Shown here: positions 24,181 to 32,336 of the stretch, piece after piece
How positions within the stretch are numbered: the stretch's first letter is position 1
Layout: every line of letters begins with the position of its first letter
NCBI RefSeq assembly: GCF_014192015.1
Contig: NZ_JACHXJ010000001.1
Coordinates: 806,001 to 870,000 of the forward strand
Length of the DNA stretch: 64,000 bases
Source: Paenibacillus rhizosphaerae
GTDB lineage: Bacteria > Bacillota > Bacilli > Paenibacillales > Paenibacillaceae
Reading direction: 5' to 3'
Translations under genes and position numbers: made by a program
The notes under the pieces: model-generated
The model's database searches: none
Seen by the model: only the letters and a program-made list of their open reading frames with translations
Told to the model about the DNA's origin: nothing

Positions 24181-25431
24181 TTAGAATTTAAAAATCTGGA
24201 TCGTCTTTTGCAGCTGGAACACGGCCTGTCTCATCGCCTCGGTCTCGTCGACGACCGCCTCGATCGACTTCATTTGCTCATTCATGGCGGCGGATACTTG
24301 CTCCGTACCGGCGGAGGACTGCTCGGTGATCGCTGATATGTTCTGGATGGCCGCAGATATTTTACGGGCACTGTCCAGCATCAGGTCACTTTCATTCGAG
24401 AAAGAGGTGATTTGCTCGGTTATGTATTGTACGCTTTCGACGATGTGGGCAAAGATTTGCTCGGCTTCGCGGATCCTTTCATTTTGCTGCTGCACCACAT
24501 CCTCGTTGATCTTGATGTTGTCTATCGCCTGGTGAATGCTCTGCTCAATGCTTTTAACGAGGCTGAATACTTCCTGCGTAGACGCCGTTGATTCCTCCGC
24601 AAGCTTGCGGACTTCCTGGGCCACCACGGCAAAGCCGAGCCCATGCTCGCCTGCCCGCGCCGCCTCGATCGAAGCATTCAAGGACAATAGGTTGGTCTGT
24701 TCGGCAAGTTCGGAAATCGTCTTGGTGATCTTCGTGATGCCCTGGGCATTTTTGGACAGCGTGTCAATGGTTTTGGCCACGTTCTCGGTTGCCTCTACGT
24801 TCTGGCGCATCCCTTCCGCCTGCTTCTCCACGGACTGGCGGCCTTTCTCTACCAGGTTGAAGGTGATTTCGGACTGCTGCTTCATTTCCTTGGTAGAGGC
24901 CGCATAGTTGCCGACTTTGAGCTCGATGGCCTGGATGGATTCGGTCATGCCGGCGACGTCCGAGGAAATTTCGTTTGCGCCGACTGCGAGCTCGTTGGCG
25001 GAGGTGGCGACCGTCGCCATGACGGTTTTAAGCTCCTGATTTTTGTCCGCGATGCCGCGGCTCGAATCCATCACCTGGCGGGTGATGCTTGACGCGTCGT
25101 TCAAAATTTTCTTCAGCTTGTCCACCATGCTGTTAAACGAACGGCTGACATCGCCCATGGAGCCCGATTCATCGACACGGTTCGTAAAATCGCCTTTGGC
25201 AATGCTGGCGGTGGCGTTAGCAATGCTGTCGAATGAAGATGTAAGCGTTTTCTCAATGTAGCGGGCTAAAGGGTAAGTCAGTGCGGCAAAGATGACGACG
25301 AACGCCGCGCCGATCAGGATTTCCCCGATCAGAATGAAAATAATCAGGGCAGGGAGAGCGAACAATGCGGCCACCAAGTAACATCCGGCCATGACCCGCT
25401 GGGACAGAGGAAGATTCTTCAGCCAAGACAT
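24181..25431 (-). CDS. Methyl-accepting chemotaxis protein with minimal sensor region
   Basis: A 416-residue chemoreceptor. Two hydrophobic helices near the N-terminus (about 15-60) are joined by only a very short outer loop, so a normal periplasmic or extracellular ligand domain is lacking. HAMP (about 60-110) precedes a long cytoplasmic coiled coil with the CheA/CheW-binding hairpin tip, [43 protein letters not shown], here described by its central [16 protein letters not shown]. It probably senses an internal or membrane signal. The ATG follows AAAGGAGG. Confidence 0.9.
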   Translation of the reverse strand: MSWLKNLPLSQRVMAGCYLVAALFALPALIIFILIGEILIGAAFVVIFAALTYPLARYIEKTLTSSFDSIANATASIAKGDFTNRVDESGSMGDVSRSFNSMVDKLKKILNDASSITRQVMDSSRGIADKNQELKTVMATVATSANELAVGANEISSDVAGMTESIQAIELKVGNYAASTKEMKQQSEITFNLVEKGRQSVEKQAEGMRQNVEATENVAKTIDTLSKNAQGITKITKTISELAEQTNLLSLNASIEAARAGEHGLGFAVVAQEVRKLAEESTASTQEVFSLVKSIEQSIHQAIDNIKINEDVVQQQNERIREAEQIFAHIVESVQYITEQITSFSNESDLMLDSARKISAAIQNISAITEQSSAGTEQVSAAMNEQMKSIEAVVDETEAMRQAVFQLQKTIQIFKF

Positions 25432-25591
25432 AGGAAAATAGACCTCCTTTAGTTGAGCAAATTTTACCATATTATAACATCGATATGAGCAAAAGGTCTA
25501 TATATGAATATTTTTGTCGATTCATCACATGAAAATGGTTCCTTGAAGCCATAATAAACCAAAAAATGATTTATCAGGAGGTTGTTATCCG

Positions 25592-26074
25592 ATGCGTTTG
25601 GCAGTGATGATTTGCATCGTGGCTCTAATCATGGGAGCCCAGGCAGGAGATGTATCCGCAAGGCCGGCTGATTGCAAAATCGAGGAGAGCTTATTTAAAT
25701 CAAATGTGCAGCAGGAAGGCAACGTATGTAAGGTTCACGTAAAACGCAGCGATCTGAACGTATCCCTTATGGGCCGTCACCTGTCGCCGGAGCTGATGGA
25801 TCTTGCCCTGGGTGCCAATTTCGAGCACACGGATTCCAATGGGGCAAACGGAGCGGTGACCGGTGAATTCGCGCTGCTGGAGGACGAAGTCAATCCGGTC
25901 ATTGATGCGCTCCGCAAAGGCAAGATCAATATTTCGGCCGTGCATAACCATTGGATGCAGCAGGAGCCGGAGGTGTTGTACCTTCATTTTCAAGCGGAAG
26001 GCGACCTCGCCTCCCTCAGTCATACGGTTTACCATGCCATGGAAGCGGCGAAACACCGCGGCACGGTCCATTGA
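25592..26074 (+). CDS. DUF1259-family exported protein
   Basis: A 160-residue protein with a possible signal peptide (hydrophobic residues 2-16, Ala-rich cleavage site). The mature part has the DUF1259/LpqO pattern: VHVKRSDLNVSLMGRHLSP, GEFALLEDEVNPVIDALRKG, and the strongly conserved SAVHNHWMQQEPEVLYLHFQAEGD segment. The function of this family is not established. The double-histidine HNH-like core suggests ligand binding but is not proof. The ATG follows CAGGAGGTTGTTATCC. A terminator of its own is not seen; the following gene is convergent with only six bases between. Confidence 0.8.
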   Translation: MRLAVMICIVALIMGAQAGDVSARPADCKIEESLFKSNVQQEGNVCKVHVKRSDLNVSLMGRHLSPELMDLALGANFEHTDSNGANGAVTGEFALLEDEVNPVIDALRKGKINISAVHNHWMQQEPEVLYLHFQAEGDLASLSHTVYHAMEAAKHRGTVH

Positions 26075-26080
26075 AACGCT

Positions 26081-26986
26081 CTATTTACCGCTCAGGTCAG
26101 TGAAGGACGGAACAGCAGGGGCCAGGCGCGGCTTTAACAGCTCGGTGCCCGCCGCGGCAGCAATGGATGCCATGCAAAGAAGTAATCCGGCACCCGCCAC
26201 CACGGGCAGCGCTGACCACTCGAAAATGGTGCGGCCCGCGGCGGTCTGGATAGCGACGGCGGCAACGGACACGATCCAAGCGGCGCTGCCTGTATGAAGA
26301 AGCATTTGCGCCCGGCGGACTTCAGCCCGTGAGCGTTCCAACAGCCAACCGAGCAGCGGGAGTACCTGCAGTGCATGAAAACCAAGGCCGTGCAGGACGA
26401 TGACATTGCCGCCTGCTCCTGTAAAGCGCCCGTTCAGGGCGATCATCCATAAGCCGGCCGCAAAGCTAAGCGTCACCGACACAAATGAATAGCGGATGCC
26501 GAGAATCAGCAGCGGCCGTGCGGCCAAGAGGCTGCGGCGGAAAAAGGAAACGGCTACAATGGTCGTCACGATGATAAGGATGAAGGACGCAAGGCCAAAC
26601 GTAGTTCCAGCGATCGTATCGATGATTGAACCGGATTCCGAGAACCGCGGGTTCACACCCCGAAAGTGCTGGATCGTCTCCACGGCGTATGCATAGACGA
26701 CAATCGGAACAAACACACGGCGGATGGTCGTCCGCGTCCTTGCCTTAACGCCGGACAGCGGCAGCAGCATGGCAATCGACAGCATGAATACGCCGATCGC
26801 CGCATTAAACGAAAAGGCACTGGCGACATTGCCCTCCGGCGGTACAACCGGGCCGAATATGCCGATATAAGCAGCGATGCCCGCGGCAAGCACAAATCCC
26901 AGAACACCAAGCCAAGCGAGCAGCTTCTCCTCCGCAAATAGGCGCCTTGCGCCCCGTAAAGCCATACGAACATCGTTTTCCATCAT
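26081..26986 (-). CDS. Polytopic membrane protein of unknown function, TetR-controlled candidate
   Basis: A 301-residue protein with about eight transmembrane segments and a short cytoplasmic N-terminus. Charged loops contain GVKARTRTTIRRVFVP and GVNPRFSESGSIIDT. I recognise no transporter family. It starts at an ATG after a GGAGG site; a second ATG directly follows. Seventeen bases ahead of the start is an 18-bp dyad that also occurs before the neighbouring TetR gene, so it is a strong candidate target of that repressor and may act as an exporter or sensor. Function is not known. Confidence 0.7.
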   Translation of the reverse strand: MMENDVRMALRGARRLFAEEKLLAWLGVLGFVLAAGIAAYIGIFGPVVPPEGNVASAFSFNAAIGVFMLSIAMLLPLSGVKARTRTTIRRVFVPIVVYAYAVETIQHFRGVNPRFSESGSIIDTIAGTTFGLASFILIIVTTIVAVSFFRRSLLAARPLLILGIRYSFVSVTLSFAAGLWMIALNGRFTGAGGNVIVLHGLGFHALQVLPLLGWLLERSRAEVRRAQMLLHTGSAAWIVSVAAVAIQTAAGRTIFEWSALPVVAGAGLLLCMASIAAAAGTELLKPRLAPAVPSFTDLSGK

Positions 26987-27004
26987 TCCTCAATCCTCCG
27001 TTTT

Positions 27005-27022
27005 TTATTTATTGATAAATAA
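27005..27022. promoter_or_regulatory. TetR operator candidate upstream of the membrane-protein gene
   Basis: TTATTTATTGATAAATAA is an 18-bp inverted repeat with a single central mismatch. It is nearly identical to the dyad at 27666-27683 before the TetR gene. Confidence 0.72.
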
Positions 27023-27036
27023 ATTTATAGGCTACA

Positions 27037-27062
27037 AAAAAGGCAGCTGTAACTGCCTTTTT
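27037..27062 (-). terminator. Terminator of the TetR gene
   Basis: AAAAAGGCAG pairs with CTGCCTTTTT over a CTGTAA loop. It lies between the end of the TetR gene and the promoter of the membrane-protein gene, so the two are probably separate transcripts. Confidence 0.75.
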
Positions 27063-27139
27063 GTATTCTTTGTTTTGTTCCAGACCGGCTGCAATTGAAC
27101 CATCGGCAGCTAGTGGTCTTCATACCCCGAATTTGGTCG

Positions 27140-27652
27140 TTAACAGTCCTTGAAGCAAAGCATTTGCGGTAAATCCAGCACTTCAGCCACCGTAATCAGA
27201 TACCCCATGCCCATAAACTGGCTTGCCGCGGCTTCAGGCTCCGGCAAACCGGCGGCAGTAAATTTCTCAAGCACCGAACTGAATATATTGGAAAACAGCC
27301 CTCTCACATGCTCACGAATCACCGGTTCCGCGATCGTATGCGCCTGCATGACGAGCAGCGTCTCTGCCCGGTAGGTGCGCATCACGTCATCAAACACTTG
27401 CCCCATCGTTTCCATAAGCTGATCGGCGGGGGCTTCGACCTGTGAAAAAGCATCGGCAATCCGGCCGATGGCCCGATCGATGACGGCGATGAACAACTCT
27501 TCCTTGTTGCTGAAAAAATGAAACACATACGGCTGCGTAACACCTGCTTCCTTGGCTACCCGCGCCGTTGTTGCTTTGTAATACCCCAGTTCGGCAAATA
27601 CGTCGACTGCTTTGGTTAAAATTTGTTCTTTGCGATCCTGCCGGATGACCAT
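27140..27652 (-). CDS. TetR-family transcriptional repressor
   Basis: A 170-residue protein. Residues about 8-54 form the TetR helix-turn-helix, with the signature AVDVFAELGYYKATTARVAKEAGVTQPYVFHFFSNKEELF; here the recognition helix is TQPYVFHFF. The rest is an all-helical ligand-binding and dimerisation domain with no identified ligand. An ATG at 27652 after GGGAGCA is chosen; extending the frame upstream would run through the operator and is unlikely. An 18-bp perfect palindrome in its promoter and a matching one before the adjacent membrane-protein gene point to autorepression and control of that gene. Confidence 0.88.
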   Translation of the reverse strand: MVIRQDRKEQILTKAVDVFAELGYYKATTARVAKEAGVTQPYVFHFFSNKEELFIAVIDRAIGRIADAFSQVEAPADQLMETMGQVFDDVMRTYRAETLLVMQAHTIAEPVIREHVRGLFSNIFSSVLEKFTAAGLPEPEAAASQFMGMGYLITVAEVLDLPQMLCFKDC

Positions 27653-27665
27653 CTTGGCTGCTCCC

Positions 27666-27683
27666 TTATTTATTAATAAATAA
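27666..27683. promoter_or_regulatory. TetR autoregulatory operator candidate
   Basis: TTATTTATTAATAAATAA is a perfect 18-bp palindrome 14 bases before the TetR start codon. Its twin is at 27005-27022. Confidence 0.75.
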
Positions 27684-27818
27684 ATAATAGCCTCACCATC
27701 TCCTGCTGTCAACATTTTCTATGTTCGGCTTGTCCCAGCATTCGGAGTAGGGACGGGGCTGATCCGGAAGACCGCGATTAGCGCTCCTTCTAGTCAGCCC
27801 CGTAGCGGGAGCTATGCA

Positions 27819-27932
27819 TTATTTATTGCAGAACGTTACTCCTATTCTACTGGCCCGCACCGAATGCAGGAAGTCCTGCGGGATCATCACTAATGCCAAA
27901 GTCAGGATCATCGGGATTGCGATGATGTACAT
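27819..27932 (-). other. Short hydrophobic ORF or permease remnant (37 codons)
   Basis: The frame encodes MYIIAIPMILTLALVMIP followed by a polar tail, and stays open for five codons upstream of the ATG. The sequence resembles one transmembrane helix of a permease. No ribosome site precedes it, so it is more likely debris of a decayed transporter gene than a working gene. It lies in the roughly 465-base gap between the TetR gene and tgl, which otherwise holds the tgl terminator and a distant inverted repeat. Confidence 0.3.
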
Positions 27933-28011
27933 TTCTTTTTCGGCGATGCTTTGTTATTATATGCGCTGAAAAATGATAACTCTATACTAAAAAGCGAATG
28001 ATGGTGAAAGT

Positions 28012-28039
28012 GAAAAACCGCCTTCTAGTGAAGGCGGTT
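28012..28039 (-). terminator. Terminator downstream of tgl
   Basis: AACCGCCTTC pairs with GAAGGCGGTT around TAGT; on the minus strand the hairpin is followed by five T residues. It is 80 bases after the tgl stop. Confidence 0.7.
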
Positions 28040-28119
28040 ACCTGTTTTACCCATCAATCATCATGTGCATATCTAGACTTGGTTCTGATTCAGGGTATTC
28101 CAAGCGTGGCACTGCAGCT

Positions 28120-28950
28120 TTAATAGCGAAGATAGATCCTGCTGCCGATCCGGGAAGCGGTGATACCGTTCTCCCTGTAGGGCTGCTGCTGCCAATTGGT
28201 GGGAGCCGGAGGCCCGCCTGCGGCGAAACCGGACAAATACAGAAAATCCGGATGGATGATCTGGTCGGTCAAATAGGCGGAACGGCTGCTGCCGGGGATC
28301 CGGTACCGGTTGAGGGTACCGATGATTTCGGCAGAAGTGACAATGCCAACTCCATGACCGTAGTACAGGTCGTCGTCCATTTGGATCGTATTTTCACCCT
28401 GCCACTCGATCCGATGGGGATTGACATCCGGATTTTTAAAATACCGGACGTCGCCAGGGTAGGAATCCCGGGAACCCGTTTTTTCAATCAATCCCAGGTC
28501 GCTGTCGTAATGCCAGTCGTACAGGAGCAGATTCGCGAACAGACGGTTGAAGTCATCTTCCCGAATCGTATCAAGCACACCCTTGTACATCACGATCACG
28601 ATCCCCGTCGCGCATTCAAAGCCATACGCCCAGCCGTTCACGAAGATGTCCTGGATTCCCTGTGCGGGCGTAACATGGGGTTTGAGCTCGAAGCCGCCGC
28701 GCCGGTTCAAGTACCAGTACGCTTCGTTGCAATGGGAATTCTTGAAGGTTTCAAACTGCACGCCGCTCCGGTTTAAGTCGGCTGCTGCTCGTACGATCGC
28801 TTCACGGAGCCTAAGCTCAAAGACCAAGTGGGCCGGCGATTCGTAATGATATACGGTCGTGCTCCTCATCTTCCTGTCGTAAATTTGCCTCCACCAATCC
28901 GGCCATCCTGACGGGTTCACCGTTTCCCCGCCGCTTCCAATCGTAATCAC
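28120..28950 (-). CDS. tgl: Protein-glutamine gamma-glutamyltransferase, spore coat cross-linking
   Basis: A 276-residue transglutaminase of the Bacillus Tgl type, made in the mother cell, which cross-links coat proteins by joining glutamine and lysine side chains. The signature is YGFECATGIVIVMYKGVLDTI with catalytic Cys113; also seen are NEAYWYLNRRGGFELKP and LLYDWHYDSDLG, and YFKNPDVNP near 200. I prefer a GTG at 28950: AAGGAGG is only one base from the ATG at 28959 but about ten from the GTG, and Bacillus Tgl likewise begins near MIxxSG. On the minus strand, CATATGCT (29014 to 29007) resembles a sigma-K -10 element. Confidence 0.9.
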   Translation of the reverse strand: MITIGSGGETVNPSGWPDWWRQIYDRKMRSTTVYHYESPAHLVFELRLREAIVRAAADLNRSGVQFETFKNSHCNEAYWYLNRRGGFELKPHVTPAQGIQDIFVNGWAYGFECATGIVIVMYKGVLDTIREDDFNRLFANLLLYDWHYDSDLGLIEKTGSRDSYPGDVRYFKNPDVNPHRIEWQGENTIQMDDDLYYGHGVGIVTSAEIIGTLNRYRIPGSSRSAYLTDQIIHPDFLYLSGFAAGGPPAPTNWQQQPYRENGITASRIGSRIYLRY

Positions 28951-29094
28951 CCCGTTCATCCCTCCTTACCGTTTATTAAAGATCGAAAAAGCCCGCGGCA
29001 TATATCAGCATATGAGCAGGCCGAGCCCGGAAATAACCCCGATTGTCAGATCCAAGCGATGAGGGCTGTCCTTTGTCAAAAATACGGTTTACGT

Positions 29095-29122
29095 TTGCTT
29101 CGGAAGGATGATCTAATATAAT
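29095..29122 (+). promoter_or_regulatory. Predicted promoter of the radical SAM-OsmC pair
   Basis: A perfect -10 hexamer TATAAT (29117-29122) lies 16 bases after TTGCTT (29095-29100). The gene starts 45 bases downstream. Confidence 0.55.
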
Positions 29123-29166
29123 AGGTTGAGAAGGTAACTTTTAAGGATCAGACTGGAGCTTCCATC

Positions 29167-30114
29167 ATGAAAAAATTCAAAAAGTTTTACGTCGAACTGA
29201 CGAGCAAGTGCAATCTGGCCTGTACGTTTTGTCCGCCGACGCACCGGGCGACCAATTATATTACGACCGAACAATTTACGCATATTCTGGATGAGATCAA
29301 ACCCCACACGGAATATATCTATTTTCATGTCAAAGGCGAGCCGCTGCTTCATCCGCATATCGACCAGCTGCTGGATATCGCCCATGAGAAGGGGTTTAAA
29401 GTGAATATCACGTCCAACGGTACGCTGCTGCATAAGGCGGGACGGAAGCTGCTGAACAAGCCGGCGCTGCGGCAGATGAATTTTTCCCTGCACAGCTTTG
29501 ACGGGCATGTCGGTTCCCAGGACAAAAACGGTTATATCTCCAAAGTGCTGTCTTTTGTCAAAGAGGCGGTGTCCCAATCGGGCATGATCGTATCGCTGCG
29601 GCTGTGGAATCTCGACCCGGACAACGCAACGAACTTGGAGCGGAGCCGCAATCGGGAAATGCTGGAGTACATTGAGAACGAGTTTAATCTGGATTACAAA
29701 ATCGAGGAAAAAATCGTTCCGGGCAAAGGCATCAAAATTGCGGATCGGATCTACATCAATATGGACCATGAATTTAAATGGCCGGACCTGAGCGAGGAAG
29801 AGGACCTTAGCCGGGGCTTCTGCCATGGACTCCGCAATCAGGCAGGCGTCCTGGTGGATGGAACGGTGATCCCCTGCTGCCTTGACGGGGAAGGCGTCAT
29901 TAATCTCGGCAACATCCACAAGACCCCGTTTTCGGAAATTATCGAAAGCGAGCGGGCGAACCGGATCGTCGACGGTTTTTCCCGGCGTGAAGTCGTGGAG
30001 GAGCTGTGCAGAAAATGCGGCTACCGCCAGCGCTTTAACTATAAGGCGAACGGCATCGCTTCTGACGAACCGCAGCCCGCCCGCTCTGAACTACAGGAGG
30101 CGACTGGACTGTGA
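29167..30114 (+). CDS. Radical SAM protein with SPASM-like C-terminal Cys domain
   Basis: A 315-residue radical SAM enzyme. Its first iron-sulfur cluster motif is CNLACTFC, giving Cys15, Cys19 and Cys22, followed by the GEPLLHP glycine-rich element that binds S-adenosylmethionine. Further cysteines (219, 237, 238, 281 and 284; the last pair as CRKC) suit one auxiliary SPASM-type cluster. SPASM enzymes often modify peptides, but no precursor-peptide gene is visible nearby, so the substrate is unknown. The downstream OsmC gene overlaps by four bases (GTGA), and related Bacillus genes also link a radical SAM enzyme to an OsmC protein. Confidence 0.88.
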   Translation: MKKFKKFYVELTSKCNLACTFCPPTHRATNYITTEQFTHILDEIKPHTEYIYFHVKGEPLLHPHIDQLLDIAHEKGFKVNITSNGTLLHKAGRKLLNKPALRQMNFSLHSFDGHVGSQDKNGYISKVLSFVKEAVSQSGMIVSLRLWNLDPDNATNLERSRNREMLEYIENEFNLDYKIEEKIVPGKGIKIADRIYINMDHEFKWPDLSEEEDLSRGFCHGLRNQAGVLVDGTVIPCCLDGEGVINLGNIHKTPFSEIIESERANRIVDGFSRREVVEELCRKCGYRQRFNYKANGIASDEPQPARSELQEATGL

Positions 30115-30560
30115 AACATTCATTCGTGTTAAGGGCCGGCTGGAACGGCGGGCGCAACAGCGATGGACAGATCGAAGCAGGCAATCTCCGTACGCAAATT
30201 TCCATCCCGAAAGAGATGGGAGGCCCGGGCGTCGGGACGAATCCCGACGAAATGCTGCTCGGCGCTGCCGCTACCTGCTACTTAATCACGCTGGCGGCCA
30301 TGATGGAGCGTTCGCACCTTCCGGTTCACGAGCTTTCGCTGGAGTCCGAAGGCATCGTGGACGTGACAGACAACATTTTTACGTACGTCAGCATTACGCA
30401 TAAGCCGCATATCGTGCTGGCCCGTGAAGCAACGGCCAAAGATGTGGAGACGGCGGACAGGCTGGCGCATAAAGCGGAAGACTCCTGTATGATTTCCCGG
30501 GCGGTATCCGGGAATGTGGCCCTCGCGACCGAGCCGCGTATCGAAACCGTTACGGAATAA
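30111..30560 (+). CDS. OsmC/Ohr-family thiol peroxidase-like protein
   Basis: A 149-residue protein with the OsmC fold: NPDEMLLGAAATCYLITL, with Cys56 at the start of the central helix, and a second redox Cys126 in EDSCMIS. In OsmC and Ohr these two cysteines reduce organic hydroperoxides, using lipoylated proteins as reductant. The GTG start overlaps the TGA of the radical SAM gene and has CAGGAGGCGA upstream, so the pair is translationally coupled. Whether it detoxifies peroxides or assists the radical SAM enzyme is not determined. Confidence 0.88.
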   Translation: MKHSFVLRAGWNGGRNSDGQIEAGNLRTQISIPKEMGGPGVGTNPDEMLLGAAATCYLITLAAMMERSHLPVHELSLESEGIVDVTDNIFTYVSITHKPHIVLAREATAKDVETADRLAHKAEDSCMISRAVSGNVALATEPRIETVTE

Positions 30561-30878
30561 CGGCGTTAAAGCCTTGGTGAGAGGCGAGCGCCAAACCGCT
30601 GAATGTATGAAGAGACCGCTTGGGCGAACAGCCTGGCGGTCTTTCTGTTTGCTTGGGAAGCCTCTGGAAAGCGTACAGGGCACAGATGAAATGGAGGGAC
30701 GTGAGTCGGCGTCCGGCTTTCGGGCATCCTGAGTAGGAGGACAGCCGAAGCGGTTCGGCGAGAGCCGGCATCAAGGATTGCCGGACAGGTTAAACCACGC
30801 CGAGCCGGAAAACGCCGTCCGGTGGATCTTTTATCGGGCAGCGGTTTGTGTGAAGATAGGTACGGGGGGAATAACGTC
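30561..30878 (+). other. 318-base gap: terminator plus GC-rich, possibly structured leader
   Basis: After the OsmC gene terminator at 30613-30646 there are about 230 bases without a credible gene before the MocR-type regulator. They hold repeated CCGGC/GCCGG-type blocks (30697-30812) that can pair locally, but no T-box, no AGGGTGG motif and no riboswitch class I recognise. Regulatory DNA of the following gene must lie here. Confidence 0.4.
30613..30646 (+). terminator. Terminator of the radical SAM-OsmC pair
   Basis: AGACCGC pairs with GCGGTCT around a partly self-paired loop, followed by TTCTGTTT. Confidence 0.65.
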
Positions 30879-32336
30879 ATGTTTACGGATTTTAAAATTA
30901 CAGAAGGCCGGCCGCTGACGGTGCAGGTCAAAGAATACTTGAAGCAGTGGATCACCAAGGGCAAGGGAAGGGTGGACCAGAAGCTGCCGTCGACGCGGGA
31001 GCTCAGCACGATGCTGAATATCAGCCGCAATACGCTGGTGGCGGTGTACACCGAGCTTGAGGAGGAAGGGTATATCTATACCGTCCGCTCCAAAGGGACC
31101 TTCGTCTCCAAAGTGGGCATCGCCTCGGTGCCTTCCTGGCATGTGGATTGGCAGCAGCAGCTGAGCCCGTCGGCACAAACGGCCACGGACCTGGATTTAA
31201 TGAAGCGCGACCTGCGCGGGGAGAAGGGGATGATTAACTTCGCGAGCATCGCCCCCGACGAGAAGCTCTTCGACCTGGCCAACGTGAAGCGCGCTTTTCT
31301 GGACCGGATGGCGATCGAAGGCGAAATTTTGCTCAATTATGGCTACGCCAAAGGATACAAACCGCTGATCGAGTATCTGACGGGGTATATGGAAACGAAA
31401 GGCGTCGACATGGACGGTAAAGATATTCTAATCACGAACGGGTTCACGGAAGCTTATGATATCATCCTGTCCTCGCTGAACGTGAAAGAAAAGCATATCC
31501 TGTGCGAAAATCCGACCCATCATACGGCTATCAAAATTTCCCGGCTCCAAGGATATGACATTACCGGGATCCGCATGGAACAGGACGGAATCGATATCGG
31601 GGAGATGGAGCGGGCACTGTCCGAAAACGCCTTCGGTCTGGCGTACCTCACCCCGTCATACCACAATCCGACCGGGATCGTAATGTCGGCTGAGAAACGG
31701 GTCGAAGTGCTGCGCCTGCTGGCAAAGCACCACGTTCCATTGATCGAGGACGGTTTCAATGAGGAACTGCGCTATTCGGGCTCGCATATGGCTCCGCTGG
31801 CGGCCTTCGGCGGGGATGGAAACAGCGTCATCTACCTCGGTAGCTTTTCCAAAATATTGTTCCCGGGTATCCGCATCGGCTGGATCGCGGCGGACAGGGA
31901 CCTGATCGATGCACTCGTCAGCGTGAAGCGGGCGAGAAACATCCACACCTCCACACTGGATCAGGCGGTGCTGTATCAATATTTTCATAACGGCAATTTT
32001 GAGAAGTATTTGAAACGGGCGAAATCCGAATATAAGCATAAGCATGAGCTGGCGGTAGAATGCTGCCGCAAGTATATTCCGCACAAAAGGTTAACCGGAA
32101 CCGGCGGGCTCCATCTGTTCCTGGAGCTGCAGGAGGGCATCCGCGCAAGGGATATCCTGCGGGATTGTTACGAACAAGGCGTGGTGTTTACCGCCGGAGA
32201 TGTGTTTTATACGGACGGCCAGGGTGAGGGGACGCTGCGGATCGGTTTTTCACGGGTGAGCGATGAAGACCTTGTGCACGGCATCCAGGTGATCGGAAAG
32301 GCGGTCCAAAGTCGAATGGAGGAGAACGGATGTTAA
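30879..32336 (+). CDS. MocR/GntR-type regulator with aminotransferase domain, DdlR-like
   Basis: A 485-residue MocR-family protein. A GntR winged helix (about 8-80; LPSTRELSTMLNISRNTLVAVY) is joined by a linker to a fold-type I aminotransferase domain (about 115-480) with the PLP-binding lysine at about 325 in YLGSFSKILFPG. The aminotransferase half senses amino compounds through PLP. Its end overlaps the ddl start by seven bases. In Brevibacillus brevis a MocR protein, DdlR, controls ddl for D-alanyl-D-alanine synthesis, so the same role is likely here. ATG at 30879, after ACGGGGGGA. Confidence 0.88.
   Translation: MFTDFKITEGRPLTVQVKEYLKQWITKGKGRVDQKLPSTRELSTMLNISRNTLVAVYTELEEEGYIYTVRSKGTFVSKVGIASVPSWHVDWQQQLSPSAQTATDLDLMKRDLRGEKGMINFASIAPDEKLFDLANVKRAFLDRMAIEGEILLNYGYAKGYKPLIEYLTGYMETKGVDMDGKDILITNGFTEAYDIILSSLNVKEKHILCENPTHHTAIKISRLQGYDITGIRMEQDGIDIGEMERALSENAFGLAYLTPSYHNPTGIVMSAEKRVEVLRLLAKHHVPLIEDGFNEELRYSGSHMAPLAAFGGDGNSVIYLGSFSKILFPGIRIGWIAADRDLIDALVSVKRARNIHTSTLDQAVLYQYFHNGNFEKYLKRAKSEYKHKHELAVECCRKYIPHKRLTGTGGLHLFLELQEGIRARDILRDCYEQGVVFTAGDVFYTDGQGEGTLRIGFSRVSDEDLVHGIQVIGKAVQSRMEENGC

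Noticed and set aside
28063..28776. 237-codon plus-strand frame overlapping tgl
   Set aside because: The minus strand carries the transglutaminase active-site motif; the plus frame is a shadow.
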